Origin: Candidatus Nomurabacteria bacterium
GTDB taxonomy: Bacteria; Patescibacteriota; Minisyncoccia; Phycocordibacterales; UBA9973
Assembly (NCBI GenBank): GCA_023267275.1
Contig: JAHFNO010000017.1
Coordinates: 1-33,330 of the forward strand
Direction of reading: 5' to 3'
DNA: 33,330 nt
The first letter of the stretch is position 1; each line of letters opens with the position of its first letter. The notes below the pieces were generated by a model, which was given only the letters and a program-made list of their open reading frames with translations, made no database searches and had not been told where the DNA came from. The translations under genes and the position numbers were made by a program. Positions 7,413 to 15,577 of this stretch are shown one piece after another.

Positions 7413-8654
7413 ATGCACAACGAAAATCGTAATTCGAAGAAGAGAATTTTTATTGATTCACAAAGTGCAAGTCTCTTTATTGGACAACCACAAGAGCAGG
7501 CATATGATGGAAGAGCTTTGGCTCTCGCACGCGAAGGAGACATTATTGTTACGACTTCGCCAATTGACCAGGAATACATTTCCTACTGGAAAAATCTTGG
7601 GTTTAGCTTACCAACGTTTATGGTTGCAGGACCCTACCAAAATGACAAATGTCTGAGCACCTTAATTTTAAATCATGAGGGCGTTCAGAGGGAACTGCAG
7701 TCGTTAAACAAAGAAGACTATGAACTGCATTTTTTCGGAACTGTAATGGGGTCAGAAGATCGTGTCGCAGAAGCGCTTGGTATTGCACCTTACGTAAATT
7801 TTGTTTTTGCTGACACGTATCGAAACAAGGAAAAAGCAAAACATCTTTTTATGGAAGCCGGTATTCCAACGTTGCCGTATATATCATCGAGTGATGCCGA
7901 TTTTTCATTTGAAAAAATCGTGGAAGTTCTTGGTAAGGGGCCGTATCTTGCAAAAGATCACCTCGGATCCGGTGGTAAAAATCTGGGAACAATATTCGAG
8001 TTTTCTACTGAGGAGGAACTTAATAAAATTCCAACAAAGAATTTCATTGTTGAAGCAAAAATTAAGCTTTACGGCGAAATTGCGCTCGACTGGGAAATAA
8101 CAGCATATGGAAAGGTTCACCTCAATACAAAAAGGGAACAAATATCGATCAATGATTCATTTTGCGGAACCAGGTTTCCTGTAGATATGGAAGATTGGTT
8201 TGCAGACAAACTGAATGAGGAATACGAACGGTTTATTGCTGTAATAATCAAAAAAGGTGGGTTAGGTCACATGAGCTGTGATATTCTTATCGATTCTGAT
8301 ATGAATACGTGGTGGAGCGATCTGAATCCACGGAAGGCGGCTTCGCATTATGTATGCCAGGCTGTGAAGGATCTGATGAGGATACGAGATGTAAAAACTC
8401 CGTTTTTCTTTCATCATCAGCACGCCCATACGACACGACATATTGGAACTGATTTTTCTAAAATTAGCCAGGTTATTACAGAACTAGATTCTTCGTCATC
8501 CAGATTTGTATTAGTCACAAATCCAAACCTGTTTGAACATGGCACAGTAGACATTACCGCAATATCATTTGAGAGCAGTGTCGATGCTACTAATTTGCTA
8601 AACAAAACATTTAAGCAAGTCGGAAGAATAGGAAGCCTCAACTATGAATTGTAG
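7413..8654 (+). CDS. ATP-grasp ligase, peptide-ligase-like
   Basis: 413 residues. The N-terminal part (1-130) resembles a pre-ATP-grasp domain. The centre carries an ATP-grasp signature: a nucleotide lysine and glycine-rich loop in YLAKDHLGSGGKNLG (178-192), a VEAKI strand (213-217), and the metal/phosphate site WSDLNPRKAASHY (301-313), equivalent to the E-x-N-x-R motif. Such enzymes activate a carboxylate as acyl phosphate and join it to an amine. The layout recalls PGM1-type ligases, which act with amidino-amino-acid substrates. Together with the arginine-related genes downstream this suggests an arginine- or guanidine-bearing product; that is inference. The substrate is unknown. Confidence 0.7.
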   Translation: MHNENRNSKKRIFIDSQSASLFIGQPQEQAYDGRALALAREGDIIVTTSPIDQEYISYWKNLGFSLPTFMVAGPYQNDKCLSTLILNHEGVQRELQSLNKEDYELHFFGTVMGSEDRVAEALGIAPYVNFVFADTYRNKEKAKHLFMEAGIPTLPYISSSDADFSFEKIVEVLGKGPYLAKDHLGSGGKNLGTIFEFSTEEELNKIPTKNFIVEAKIKLYGEIALDWEITAYGKVHLNTKREQISINDSFCGTRFPVDMEDWFADKLNEEYERFIAVIIKKGGLGHMSCDILIDSDMNTWWSDLNPRKAASHYVCQAVKDLMRIRDVKTPFFFHHQHAHTTRHIGTDFSKISQVITELDSSSSRFVLVTNPNLFEHGTVDITAISFESSVDATNLLNKTFKQVGRIGSLNYEL

Positions 8655-8680
8655 GAATTAGAAACAAAGTTTGAAATTAA

Positions 8681-8710
8681 AACAACCGATTGCACAATCG
8701 GTTGTTTTTT
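8681..8710 (+). terminator. Rho-independent terminator after the ATP-grasp gene
   Basis: The 11-bp perfect stem AACAACCGATT (8681-8691) / 8696-8706 with loop GCAC is followed by six T. It excludes the upstream TTG (8671) as start of the next gene. Confidence 0.85.
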
Positions 8711-8724
8711 ATTATTATCAGCAA

Positions 8725-9570
8725 ATGAAGAATACTCATATTGAAGTGGTTACATTTGCAAGCTTGCTCCCTGGACCAAAGGTTCTTGTTTTTGGAAGTA
8801 TTCATGGCAGTGAGCCTTGTGGGTATCAGGCCATAACAAAGTGTATACAAGAAATTCGTTCTGGAAAGCACAGCATTCTTTCTGGAAGTATAACTTTTGT
8901 GCCTATGTGTAATCCTCGAGCGTTTCAAAAAAACACTGCCTACATCGAGGAAAATTTAAATCGCGTATTTAAAAAACATAAAGTTGCAGACACGTATGAA
9001 AAAAAGTTGGCTAATATTCTGACAAATTTGGTAGATACACACGATGTAATTCTTGATTTGCATTCTATTACTTCACAAGGGAAACCATTTGTTTTTTTAG
9101 ATTATGCTGAGCAGTTACCAATGGCAAAAATTTTAGGATTACCAAATGCAGTAACCGGATGGACAGAAGCGTATGCGACACAATCATCAAAGAGTAGCGA
9201 TACAATTAAGTATGCTCACTCAAAAGGAAAAGAATGCATTCTTGTTGAATGCGGCCAGCATGCAGACCCAAAAGCAAAAGATATTGCTTATAAAGCAATA
9301 GTAAATTTGCTCGCATATAAAAACAGTATTGAAAAAAGGAATACACAACTGCCAAAGCTCGAGATTACAGAACTGAAAAAAATTTATTTTAAGGAACACA
9401 ATGATTCTCATTTTATAAAACAATGGAAACATCTTGAATTTATTAAAAAAGGTAAGGATATTACAAAAGGCGAACATCCTATTTATGCTCCTTTTGATTG
9501 TTATATTCTTTTACCCTCACCACAGGCAAAAGTTGGCGAAGAGTGGTTTTATTTAGGGGTAAAAAAGTAA
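8725..9570 (+). CDS. Zinc carboxypeptidase-like hydrolase, AstE/AspA family (M14)
   Basis: 281 residues from the ATG at 8725; the upstream TTG at 8671 is rejected because a terminator lies between. Zinc-ligand motifs of the succinylglutamate desuccinylase/aspartoacylase family are present: HGSE (27-30) in FGSIHGSEPCG, and DLHS (111-114). The NPRA (63-66), NLNRVF (77-82) and VECGQH (174-179, with the general-base glutamate E175) motifs also fit. Family members hydrolyse N-acyl or peptide-like amides of small amino acids in the cytoplasm. Its place after an ATP-grasp ligase suggests a make/break pair for one amide-linked compound. A TATTAT hexamer (8713-8718) lies 6 nt before the ATG. The substrate is unknown. 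Confidence 0.8.
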   Translation: MKNTHIEVVTFASLLPGPKVLVFGSIHGSEPCGYQAITKCIQEIRSGKHSILSGSITFVPMCNPRAFQKNTAYIEENLNRVFKKHKVADTYEKKLANILTNLVDTHDVILDLHSITSQGKPFVFLDYAEQLPMAKILGLPNAVTGWTEAYATQSSKSSDTIKYAHSKGKECILVECGQHADPKAKDIAYKAIVNLLAYKNSIEKRNTQLPKLEITELKKIYFKEHNDSHFIKQWKHLEFIKKGKDITKGEHPIYAPFDCYILLPSPQAKVGEEWFYLGVKK

Positions 9571-9588
9571 AATTGTATTACAGTGCAC

Positions 9589-9620
9589 AAAAAGGAACGG
9601 TATACACCCCGTTCCTTTTT
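9589..9620 (+). terminator. Terminator after the AstE-like gene
   Basis: The 12-bp perfect stem AAAAAGGAACGG (9589-9600) / 9609-9620 with an 8-nt loop ends in a T-run. A TTGACA (9619-9624) overlaps its end and may belong to the next promoter. Confidence 0.85.
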
Positions 9621-9679
9621 GACATATTGTGTGGTAGGTTTGAGATATATCAATAAGGGGCGTAATAAAGAAGTATTCC

Positions 9680-10591
9680 ATGAAAAAGATACTTGTAATA
9701 AAGGCATCCTCTCGTCTGGGAATGAAATATTTTCCGCACGGAAGCAATGTTTTGAATATAGGTGTTGAAGATGGTCCAGAAGCAATTCTTGACCAACGTT
9801 TTTTACAAGAGCTTACGAGTAGAGTGCACGACGTAGATGTGGTTGATTTCGTTTTTTCTAAACCGGAAAATACGACTGATGAAAATTATTATGAAATAGT
9901 CGCTCGTGAATCAAATGAGCTCGCAGAGATAATTGCAGAGCGAATCGCAAGTGGTGATTATGCAGGTGTAATCAACCTCGGTGGCGACCACGGTGTTGCT
10001 TTTGCAACTACGCTTGGCATCATTCGTGGACAAAAAGGCAAGCGTATCGGTGTTATCGATTTTGATTCACATGGCGATATTCATTTGAAAAATACCAGCC
10101 CTTCTGGAAATTTTCACGGTATGTGGGTGCGACCATTTTTTGGTGATTTTGATGAAGAATCAATTCGTCGTATAACAGATGTTTCGATTCAACCAAATCA
10201 ATTTTTGTATATTGGAAATTTGTTGCTTGAAGGAGAAGAAGAACGATTTATCCAAGAAGAAAATATTCAAGTTATAGATTCAAGGATGATTTCTATAAAC
10301 GAAGAATCAATGCTCCCAAAAATTACTCACTTTTGCAAGAATTTTGATTCTATACATATCACCTTCGACATTGATGTATATAAAAAAGATATCGTGAGTG
10401 CCACAGGTACGCCCAACCCAGATGGTTTTGAAGCAGATATGATTGAGAAATGTCTGAAAACTATTGTTGACTCGGGCAAACTATTTTCCTTAGATGTTGT
10501 TGAAGTAAACCCTCAAAAAGCTAATGCTGAAGGAACAATTACTACTGCCCAGGCCGTTATTGAGAAATGCATTCCGGGTTTTGTGGGTTAG
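9680..10591 (+). CDS. Arginase/agmatinase/formiminoglutamase family hydrolase
   Basis: 303 residues. All manganese ligands of the ureohydrolase fold can be placed: GGDH (101-104), DSHGD (129-133, the DxHxD motif) and FDID (229-232), followed by the TGTPNPDG loop (242-249). The fold hydrolyses guanidino or formimino groups. The motifs differ in detail from the clear agmatinase at 13925-14818 (GGDHG for GGEHS; DIDVYKKDIVS for DVDGIDPAHMP), so it should have a different substrate, for instance arginine or another guanidino compound. It lies between the AstE-like gene and arginine decarboxylase, each apparently with its own transcription signals. The substrate cannot be settled from sequence alone. 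Confidence 0.85.
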   Translation: MKKILVIKASSRLGMKYFPHGSNVLNIGVEDGPEAILDQRFLQELTSRVHDVDVVDFVFSKPENTTDENYYEIVARESNELAEIIAERIASGDYAGVINLGGDHGVAFATTLGIIRGQKGKRIGVIDFDSHGDIHLKNTSPSGNFHGMWVRPFFGDFDEESIRRITDVSIQPNQFLYIGNLLLEGEEERFIQEENIQVIDSRMISINEESMLPKITHFCKNFDSIHITFDIDVYKKDIVSATGTPNPDGFEADMIEKCLKTIVDSGKLFSLDVVEVNPQKANAEGTITTAQAVIEKCIPGFVG

Positions 10592-10635
10592 ATTTGTTTA
10601 AAAATACAGGAAACACTGTACATTTCTAGACCAGA

Positions 10636-10644
10636 TGGTATGAT
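10636..10644 (+). promoter_or_regulatory. Extended -10 before speA
   Basis: TGGTATGAT (TGn plus TATGAT, 10639-10644). The predicted start is about 40 nt upstream of the speA ATG; purine-rich GAGGAA lies directly before that ATG. Confidence 0.4.
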
Positions 10645-10690
10645 GTTTGCATTAAAAAAATAAGAGGGGAGGACTAGCCTTTCCGAGGAA

Positions 10691-12064
10691 ATGAAACCTA
10701 ATTCATCAAAAAAACTCTGGAAGATTGGCTCGAAAGAGTACAACACCCAGTATTTCGATTTCAACAAGGACGGTGACTTGATTATCAAAGAAGGTCACAA
10801 CATATACAACGTTCGCTATCTTGCAGACAAGATGGGTTCTCCGCTCGAGATTCTTTTGCCGTTTGTGGTGGAGGAACGCCTCGAAGATTTTTTGGACTTA
10901 AACAAAGAGCTCTCAAAAAAAGTTGGCTACCAAGGCAAGTTTTTTTACCATTATCCAATGAAGGTAAATCAAAACAAAGAAGTGGTGATGGCACTTGTGG
11001 GTGAAGGCGCGCATCTTGAGACATCTTCATACAACGATCTCTATCTCATCAAAAAAATGCTTGAGGCTGAGACCTTCAACCCAAACATTCGTATTCTTTG
11101 TAATGGACCAAAGACAGATAAGTACATGAACCTTATCGACGAACTCCAACATAAAGGAACAAAAATCTTTCCACTCATCGAAGGTCCAAGTGAATTGAAA
11201 TTCCTTCAACACTCACGCTACGACGTGGGTATTCGTCTCGACATGCCGGTAAAGGCTGCATCTATCTGGAACAAGCCGGTAGATCGCTTTGGTTTTCCCG
11301 CAAAAGATATTTTGGAAATGGGAAAATTCAAAAATTTGAAGATTTTACATTACCACGTGGGTTCACAAATCGAAACACTCAATGATGTGATCGGACCAAT
11401 CAAATACGCCCTCGATATATTTTTCAAATTGAAAGAAAAAAATCCAACCCTCGATACGCTCGATATTGGTGGAGGAATGCCTATTCCATACGAGCGCACA
11501 AAAAGCTACCCAGTAGAAAAGCTCATGGAGAAAATTTTTGAGCTTTTGAAAAGCGAGGCGGAAAAGCGTGGTGTACCACATCCAAATCTTATTTGTGAAT
11601 GGGGACGCTACATTGTGGCGCCGGCACAAATCACTGTATACAAAGTGATTGATACAAAGAAAATCAATTCAAAAAAAGTAGATGGAAAAAAGTGGTACGT
11701 AATCGATGGAAGCTTTATGAATGATTTGCCTGATACATGGGCAATCAAACAGAAATGGGCCATCGCTCCAGTAAATAATAAGAATGATAAAAATCTCAAC
11801 GAAGTTTGGCTTGCCGGATCGACCTGTGACTCTGATGACATTTATACCGGAGTAAAAGGTTCTGTAACACTTCCAGATTATGATTACGATTCTGAACAGC
11901 CCATGTATATCGTAGTATTCGATACAGGCGCATATCAGGCCTCACTCTCGATGCAGCACTGTCTTTTGTCTTCACCAATAAAGATTATTGCTGAAAACGG
12001 ACACATTGTAGTGGCTCGCAAGCGCGAGACCGCGGAAGATGTAGGAAAACTCTTTGGGTGGTAA
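10691..12064 (+). CDS. speA: Biosynthetic arginine decarboxylase, short SpeA type
   Basis: Converts arginine to agmatine and CO2, the first step of the agmatine route to putrescine. It is a fold-III PLP enzyme: the Schiff-base lysine is K91 in YPMKVNQNKEVV; HVGSQ (222-226), DIGGGMP (258-264) and EWGR (303-306) bind PLP phosphate and ring; the SpeA-specific segment PDTWAIKQKW and the active-site cysteine motif TCDSDD (378-383, C379) are intact. At 457 residues it is much shorter than E. coli SpeA (about 630-660), like the compact SpeA of some Bacteroidetes. It is upstream of the DHS-like gene and agmatinase. Substrate assignment as arginine follows from the SpeA-specific C-terminal motifs and context. 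Confidence 0.9.
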   Translation: MKPNSSKKLWKIGSKEYNTQYFDFNKDGDLIIKEGHNIYNVRYLADKMGSPLEILLPFVVEERLEDFLDLNKELSKKVGYQGKFFYHYPMKVNQNKEVVMALVGEGAHLETSSYNDLYLIKKMLEAETFNPNIRILCNGPKTDKYMNLIDELQHKGTKIFPLIEGPSELKFLQHSRYDVGIRLDMPVKAASIWNKPVDRFGFPAKDILEMGKFKNLKILHYHVGSQIETLNDVIGPIKYALDIFFKLKEKNPTLDTLDIGGGMPIPYERTKSYPVEKLMEKIFELLKSEAEKRGVPHPNLICEWGRYIVAPAQITVYKVIDTKKINSKKVDGKKWYVIDGSFMNDLPDTWAIKQKWAIAPVNNKNDKNLNEVWLAGSTCDSDDIYTGVKGSVTLPDYDYDSEQPMYIVVFDTGAYQASLSMQHCLLSSPIKIIAENGHIVVARKRETAEDVGKLFGW

Positions 12065-12124
12065 AAATCACGAGAGCAGGAGATCACGAGAACATAAAAA
12101 CAGGGAACAATGAACAGGTATTGC

Positions 12125-12178
12125 TTTCCCCTCCTTTACTAAGGAGGGGTGAATCGTACTCGAGACGGGGTGGTGCAT
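12125..12178 (+). repeat. Hairpin element copy D
   Basis: Stem CCCCTCCT / AGGAGGGG, spacer GAATCGTACTCGAGA, box CGGGGTGGTGC. It is nearly identical, in reverse orientation, to copy F2 at 24859-24917, about 12.7 kb away. It lies between speA and the DHS-like gene and could act as the speA terminator. Confidence 0.85.
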
Positions 12179-12195
12179 TTTTAATTTAATTATTT

Positions 12196-12276
12196 TATAA
12201 TTCTCTCATGAATCCGCCGGAAATTTTTTTGGCAGTCGATACATTATCAACAATAACTGATTATCTGATAGAGTAA
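12196..12276 (+). other. TATAAT promoter with leaderless 22-residue ORF ahead of the DHS-like gene
   Basis: TATAAT (12196-12201) lies 6 nt before an ATG at 12208 that opens a 22-codon frame (MNPPEIFLAVDTLSTITDY...) ending in TAA at 12274-12276, 37 nt before the DHS-like start. TTTTGGCAG occurs both inside this ORF (near 12226) and just before the next ATG (near 12305), and so does an ATTATCTG-like block, so the leader looks partly duplicated. It is a possible leader peptide or a decayed start region. Confidence 0.35.
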
Positions 12277-12313
12277 AAAATAGCAACTCATTATCTGGAT
12301 AAAATTTTGGCAG

Positions 12314-13333
12314 ATGAATAACAATTTACCCACACTCGAATTTGTGCTCAAAAATTACAAAAATTTCAATGCTCGTGCACTTCGTGATGCTACTATTGCG
12401 TATTGGCGCCACACAGAAAAAGGCGGAAAAATGTTTTGGGCTGTTGCTGGTGCAATGAGTTCGGCTCAGCTCGGTATCGTGCTCGCTCCTGCAATTCGTG
12501 CAGGACTTATTTCTGGAATGTCAGTGACCGGTGCAAACCTTGAAGAATCACTCTTTCGTCTTGTTGCACACAATCATTACAAAGATTTTCCTGACTACCG
12601 CTACTTCACAAAACAAGACGACACCGACATTCTTGAAAATCGTATGCGTCGTGTGACGGATACTTCAATTCCTGAAGACGAGGCATTCCGTGTTGTTGAA
12701 AAGCAAATCGTGCCAACATGGAAAAAGGCAACAGCGGATGGCACTCGTAAATTCTGGCACGAATATTTTTACGAGCTCATTCAAAATGTTGATCCAAAAG
12801 ATTACCAAGGTTCTGTAGAAGAATGTTGGCTTCTCGCCGCAGCAAAAGCAAATATTCCAATCGTTGTGCCTGGATATGAAGATTCAACATTCGGAAACAT
12901 TTTTGCTTCACATGTGAAAGTAGGTGAGTGTAGTGCTTCGATTGCAAAAAGTGGAATCGAATACATGGGAGCTTTCTACGATGAATATCAGAAGCTTGCC
13001 GAAGGTGCGGGAGTTGGATTCTTTCAAATCGGAGGAGGTATTGCTGGAGATTTTCCAATTTGTGTAGTGCCATCACTTAAATACGATATGGAAGTAAAAG
13101 ATGTAAAACCTTGGGCGTACTTCTGTCAGATTTCTGATTCAACAACTTCTTACGGTTCATATTCAGGTGCTACTCCAAACGAAAAAATTACTTGGGATAA
13201 GCTTACAAAAGATACTCCAATGTTTGTGGTGGAATCAGATGCCACAATCTGTGCTCCACTCATGCTAAATGCTCTTCTTGAAGCGAAAGCAAACCCTGAA
13301 GCTGCAAATGCGTTGATTGCGAAATACGCGTAG
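12314..13333 (+). CDS. Deoxyhypusine-synthase-like protein lacking the catalytic lysine
   Basis: 339 residues of the deoxyhypusine synthase/homospermidine synthase fold, which binds NAD and moves an aminobutyl group from spermidine. NAD-site segments are present: GAMSSAQLG (46-54), SVTGANLEESL (70-80), SGATPNEKITWDKL (284-297, cf. human SGARPDEAVSW) and ESDATICAPL (307-316). The loop that in DHS carries the catalytic lysine (GGGVVK) reads GGGIAGDF (240-247), so the lysine that forms the aminobutyl imine is absent. Bacteria also lack eIF5A, the DHS substrate. I recall the GGGI(S/A)GDFP variant next to speA/speB in other bacteria, which fits here. The reaction is unknown; a polyamine-related NAD-dependent role is likely. 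Confidence 0.85.
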   Translation: MNNNLPTLEFVLKNYKNFNARALRDATIAYWRHTEKGGKMFWAVAGAMSSAQLGIVLAPAIRAGLISGMSVTGANLEESLFRLVAHNHYKDFPDYRYFTKQDDTDILENRMRRVTDTSIPEDEAFRVVEKQIVPTWKKATADGTRKFWHEYFYELIQNVDPKDYQGSVEECWLLAAAKANIPIVVPGYEDSTFGNIFASHVKVGECSASIAKSGIEYMGAFYDEYQKLAEGAGVGFFQIGGGIAGDFPICVVPSLKYDMEVKDVKPWAYFCQISDSTTSYGSYSGATPNEKITWDKLTKDTPMFVVESDATICAPLMLNALLEAKANPEAANALIAKYA

Positions 13334-13378
13334 TGGCAGGGTGTAGGGTTTAGGTTATAGGGTATAGCGACTAAAATG

Positions 13379-13409
13379 CGCTCCGATTCTGCAGAATCGG
13401 AGCGTTTTT
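13379..13409 (+). terminator. Terminator after the DHS-like gene
   Basis: A 26-bp perfect palindrome (arms CGCTCCGATTCTG) is followed by five T. Its core GATTCTGCAGAATC recurs in element copy E (22344-22357). Confidence 0.85.
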
Positions 13410-13415
13410 CGTGTA

Positions 13416-13444
13416 TTGACAGACGTATTTTTTTGTACTAGAAT
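13416..13444 (+). promoter_or_regulatory. Near-consensus sigma-70 promoter
   Basis: TTGACA (13416-13421), exactly 17 nt, TAGAAT (13439-13444). The predicted start is near 13451, 14 nt before the ATG at 13465. Confidence 0.7.
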
Positions 13445-13464
13445 ATACTCAAACACAACTTACC

Positions 13465-13854
13465 ATGGGAAAAATAGATCGTTACCCCGACAAGACGTAC
13501 CCAGCATATGAGACTCACAAAAATGCAGATAATTCTGCTGAATATTATTGGGAAGAGATGCAAAATTTTTTGCCATGTATTCTTGGTGTGATAAAGGAAA
13601 ATCCATTTTGGAATGTAAAATTTTGGGTTAAAAAACACGAGCCGATAATGGATCTTTGGATTTTTACCATGATGCACGATTCACTTGAAAACGATAAATT
13701 CTATTTTTATAGCCAAAAAAAACTTACACTTAAAATTATTCATGAGAGATTTCAATTTCTTTGTGAGTTTGAAAGATTTTTTCCTCTCACTATGAGAAAT
13801 GTGAAGAAGTTTTTATTTCAAAAAGTATATTTCGACGTCACAATCTCAAGTTGA
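13465..13854 (+). CDS. Small protein of unknown function
   Basis: 129 residues, rich in aromatic and charged residues (EYYWEEMQNFLPCI, PFWNVKFWVKKHEP), no signal peptide and no convincing transmembrane helix. I recognise no family. It is driven by a near-consensus promoter 21 nt upstream and ended by a strong terminator, so it is very probably expressed as a single gene. It sits between the DHS-like gene and agmatinase and converges on the latter. A polyamine link is only positional. Confidence 0.6.
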   Translation: MGKIDRYPDKTYPAYETHKNADNSAEYYWEEMQNFLPCILGVIKENPFWNVKFWVKKHEPIMDLWIFTMMHDSLENDKFYFYSQKKLTLKIIHERFQFLCEFERFFPLTMRNVKKFLFQKVYFDVTISS

Positions 13855-13863
13855 CAGTAAGTC

Positions 13864-13898
13864 AAAAACCAGCAAGGTCCGACCTTGCTGGTTTTTTT
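13864..13898. terminator. Bidirectional terminator between convergent genes
   Basis: The 15-bp perfect stem AAAAACCAGCAAGGT (13864-13878) / 13882-13896 has loop CCG, A-run on one side and T-run on the other. It serves the unknown gene (+) and agmatinase (-). Confidence 0.9.
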
Positions 13899-13924
13899 AA
13901 TCCGTCATCGAACCTGCTTCAAGA

Positions 13925-14818
13925 TTATTTTTTATGCGCAAGCAATTTCTTTTTATAAAACGTATTGATCATGTTGTAGACAATCTGAGCCGCGCCGTAT
14001 TCTGTGAGAACATTGTCGGAAACAGGGGAGACTTCTACTACATCGGCACCAACGAGTGTTTTCTTTTCAATCACGCGCTCAAGGAGGCGAAGTGTGTACC
14101 ACCATTCGAGCCCACCTTGTACTGGCGTACCAGTTCCTGGCATGTGGGCTGGATCGATTCCATCCACGTCGATAGAAATATATACTTTTTTGGTTTTAAT
14201 AGCTGAAACAACTTTTTGTATACTTGGTACTTTTCCTACGCCCCATTCAAATACTTTAATATTTTTAAATGATGAAAAATAATTTGCTTCTGTTTCGTGA
14301 TATGCGCGAATACCTACCTGAACAAGATTGAATCCCATTTCGTGAGCACGACGCATTACAGCAGAGTGTGCATATTCGGTAGGTTCCTCGTCTGAATAGT
14401 CGCTGTCATCAATACGAAGGTCGCAGTGTGCATCGATTTGAAAAATAGTTACATCAGCTGGTTCGTGTTTTTCAGCGAGTGCTTTGAGTGCGCCAAAACT
14501 CATTGAGTGTTCACCACCAAGCAAGAAATTGAATGGTGCAGGGCTCTCTTTGACTGCCTTTACTACAGCATCATGGGCATCTTTTGGTGTCATTTTTGCA
14601 AGACCGGCAATTTCCGTGTGCGCAACTTTGATAACTTTTGTTGAATCCACTTTGTAGCGCTTGTCCCAGAATTCGATTTGAGAATTGAGACATTCGACCA
14701 CTTTTTGTGGACCTTCCGCTGTGCCTTTGTGAAAGGATGCAGTCATGTCGTAGGGAGCACTGATAATAAGAACGTCGGCCTCAGCCACGTTTTTTGTGTT
14801 GATGATTGATTGAGCCAT
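13925..14818 (-). CDS. speB: Agmatinase
   Basis: Hydrolyses agmatine to putrescine and urea, following arginine decarboxylase in the same island. The 297 residues hold every manganese-ligand motif of the ureohydrolase family: GGEHS (101-105), DAHCD (129-133) and SIDVDGIDP (215-223), then AHMPGTGTP, and the C-terminal GADVVEVSP (about 257-265). Length is normal. It is transcribed towards the DHS-like gene and the unknown gene and shares their bidirectional terminator. The GGEHS plus DVDGIDPAHMPGTG version is the agmatinase-type variant, distinguishing it from the more divergent family member at 9680-10591. Confidence 0.92.
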   Translation of the reverse strand: MAQSIINTKNVAEADVLIISAPYDMTASFHKGTAEGPQKVVECLNSQIEFWDKRYKVDSTKVIKVAHTEIAGLAKMTPKDAHDAVVKAVKESPAPFNFLLGGEHSMSFGALKALAEKHEPADVTIFQIDAHCDLRIDDSDYSDEEPTEYAHSAVMRRAHEMGFNLVQVGIRAYHETEANYFSSFKNIKVFEWGVGKVPSIQKVVSAIKTKKVYISIDVDGIDPAHMPGTGTPVQGGLEWWYTLRLLERVIEKKTLVGADVVEVSPVSDNVLTEYGAAQIVYNMINTFYKKKLLAHKK

Positions 14819-15039
14819 GAGGGTATTATTGCATAGTTTTGGCTTCGGGTCACCCTAAATTTATATACCAATCAACGAATGATACTAATGTTGCGAATGA
14901 CTGCAAATGAAATGCATATTTGTAGCTATTAGTAGATTAGTATAATTCGTATATTTGTATGTTCATCTTCTATTGTACAATTTTCATATCTATGTTATTC
15001 TAAATTCAAACAATTTTTCTAAACCATAAAAACAGAATA

Positions 15040-15477
15040 ATGAAAAAACACACATTGATTTTGCTAATAGCCGTTGCGCTATTTTTCGTATCTGCCTGTG
15101 ATAAGGGTAAAGATGGGCCAGTTCCATTACATTACAACATGGCTGGAGAAAACAATAAGAGTGATCTCCTGACGTATTACCCGTATGAAAATATTATCCA
15201 TTATAATGGCCAGATATTTTCAGCAGTTAAGGATACAATGAAAGATCCATCCGGTAACCTTGAATTCCAAAATGTAGATGATACTGTCCATCATCAGATC
15301 AAAACTATGATTCATATCCAGGCAGGTAAAATGAGACTAACAGCATGGTACGCAATGCGATATGACCCGATTTCGGGTACTATTACCAAAGAGAGGTACC
15401 TGAGGGACTTCTCAAATTCATCAGTTTTTGAGTGTGTGACGTATTCTAGTACACTTATCGACCAGGACAGGCAGTAG
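15040..15477 (+). CDS. Predicted lipoprotein of unknown function
   Basis: 145 residues with an N-terminal lipoprotein signal: basic MKKH, hydrophobic ILLIAVALFFV, and lipobox VSAC with the lipidated cysteine at residue 20, followed by DKGKDG. The mature part is a short polar domain with no motif I know. Cell-surface attachment after Lgt/Lsp processing is expected. It stands alone: 221 bases of AT-rich sequence separate it from the divergent agmatinase gene (a TATAAT occurs at 14941-14946), and a terminator follows. Confidence 0.7.
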   Translation: MKKHTLILLIAVALFFVSACDKGKDGPVPLHYNMAGENNKSDLLTYYPYENIIHYNGQIFSAVKDTMKDPSGNLEFQNVDDTVHHQIKTMIHIQAGKMRLTAWYAMRYDPISGTITKERYLRDFSNSSVFECVTYSSTLIDQDRQ

Positions 15478-15507
15478 GCCGTTTTAATTGGCAAGTCGTG
15501 TTAAACC

Positions 15508-15535
15508 AAAAGACTTTCTTCGGAAGGTCTTTTTT
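15508..15535 (+). terminator. Terminator after the lipoprotein gene
   Basis: The 11-bp stem AAAAGACTTTC (15508-15518) / 15523-15533, with one G-T pair, carries a stable TTCG tetraloop and ends in a T-run. Confidence 0.85.
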
Positions 15536-15577
15536 ATTTGGAATCATATTGTTATTAGAGTGTGCTAATATGTTCAT

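Noticed and set aside
8671-8724. N-terminal extension of the AstE-like protein from a TTG
   Set aside because: A complete terminator (8681-8710) lies in this stretch, and an ATG follows at 8725.
9680-10591. Second agmatinase
   Set aside because: The ligands are present, but the substrate loops differ clearly from the agmatinase at 13925-14818; only the family can be stated.
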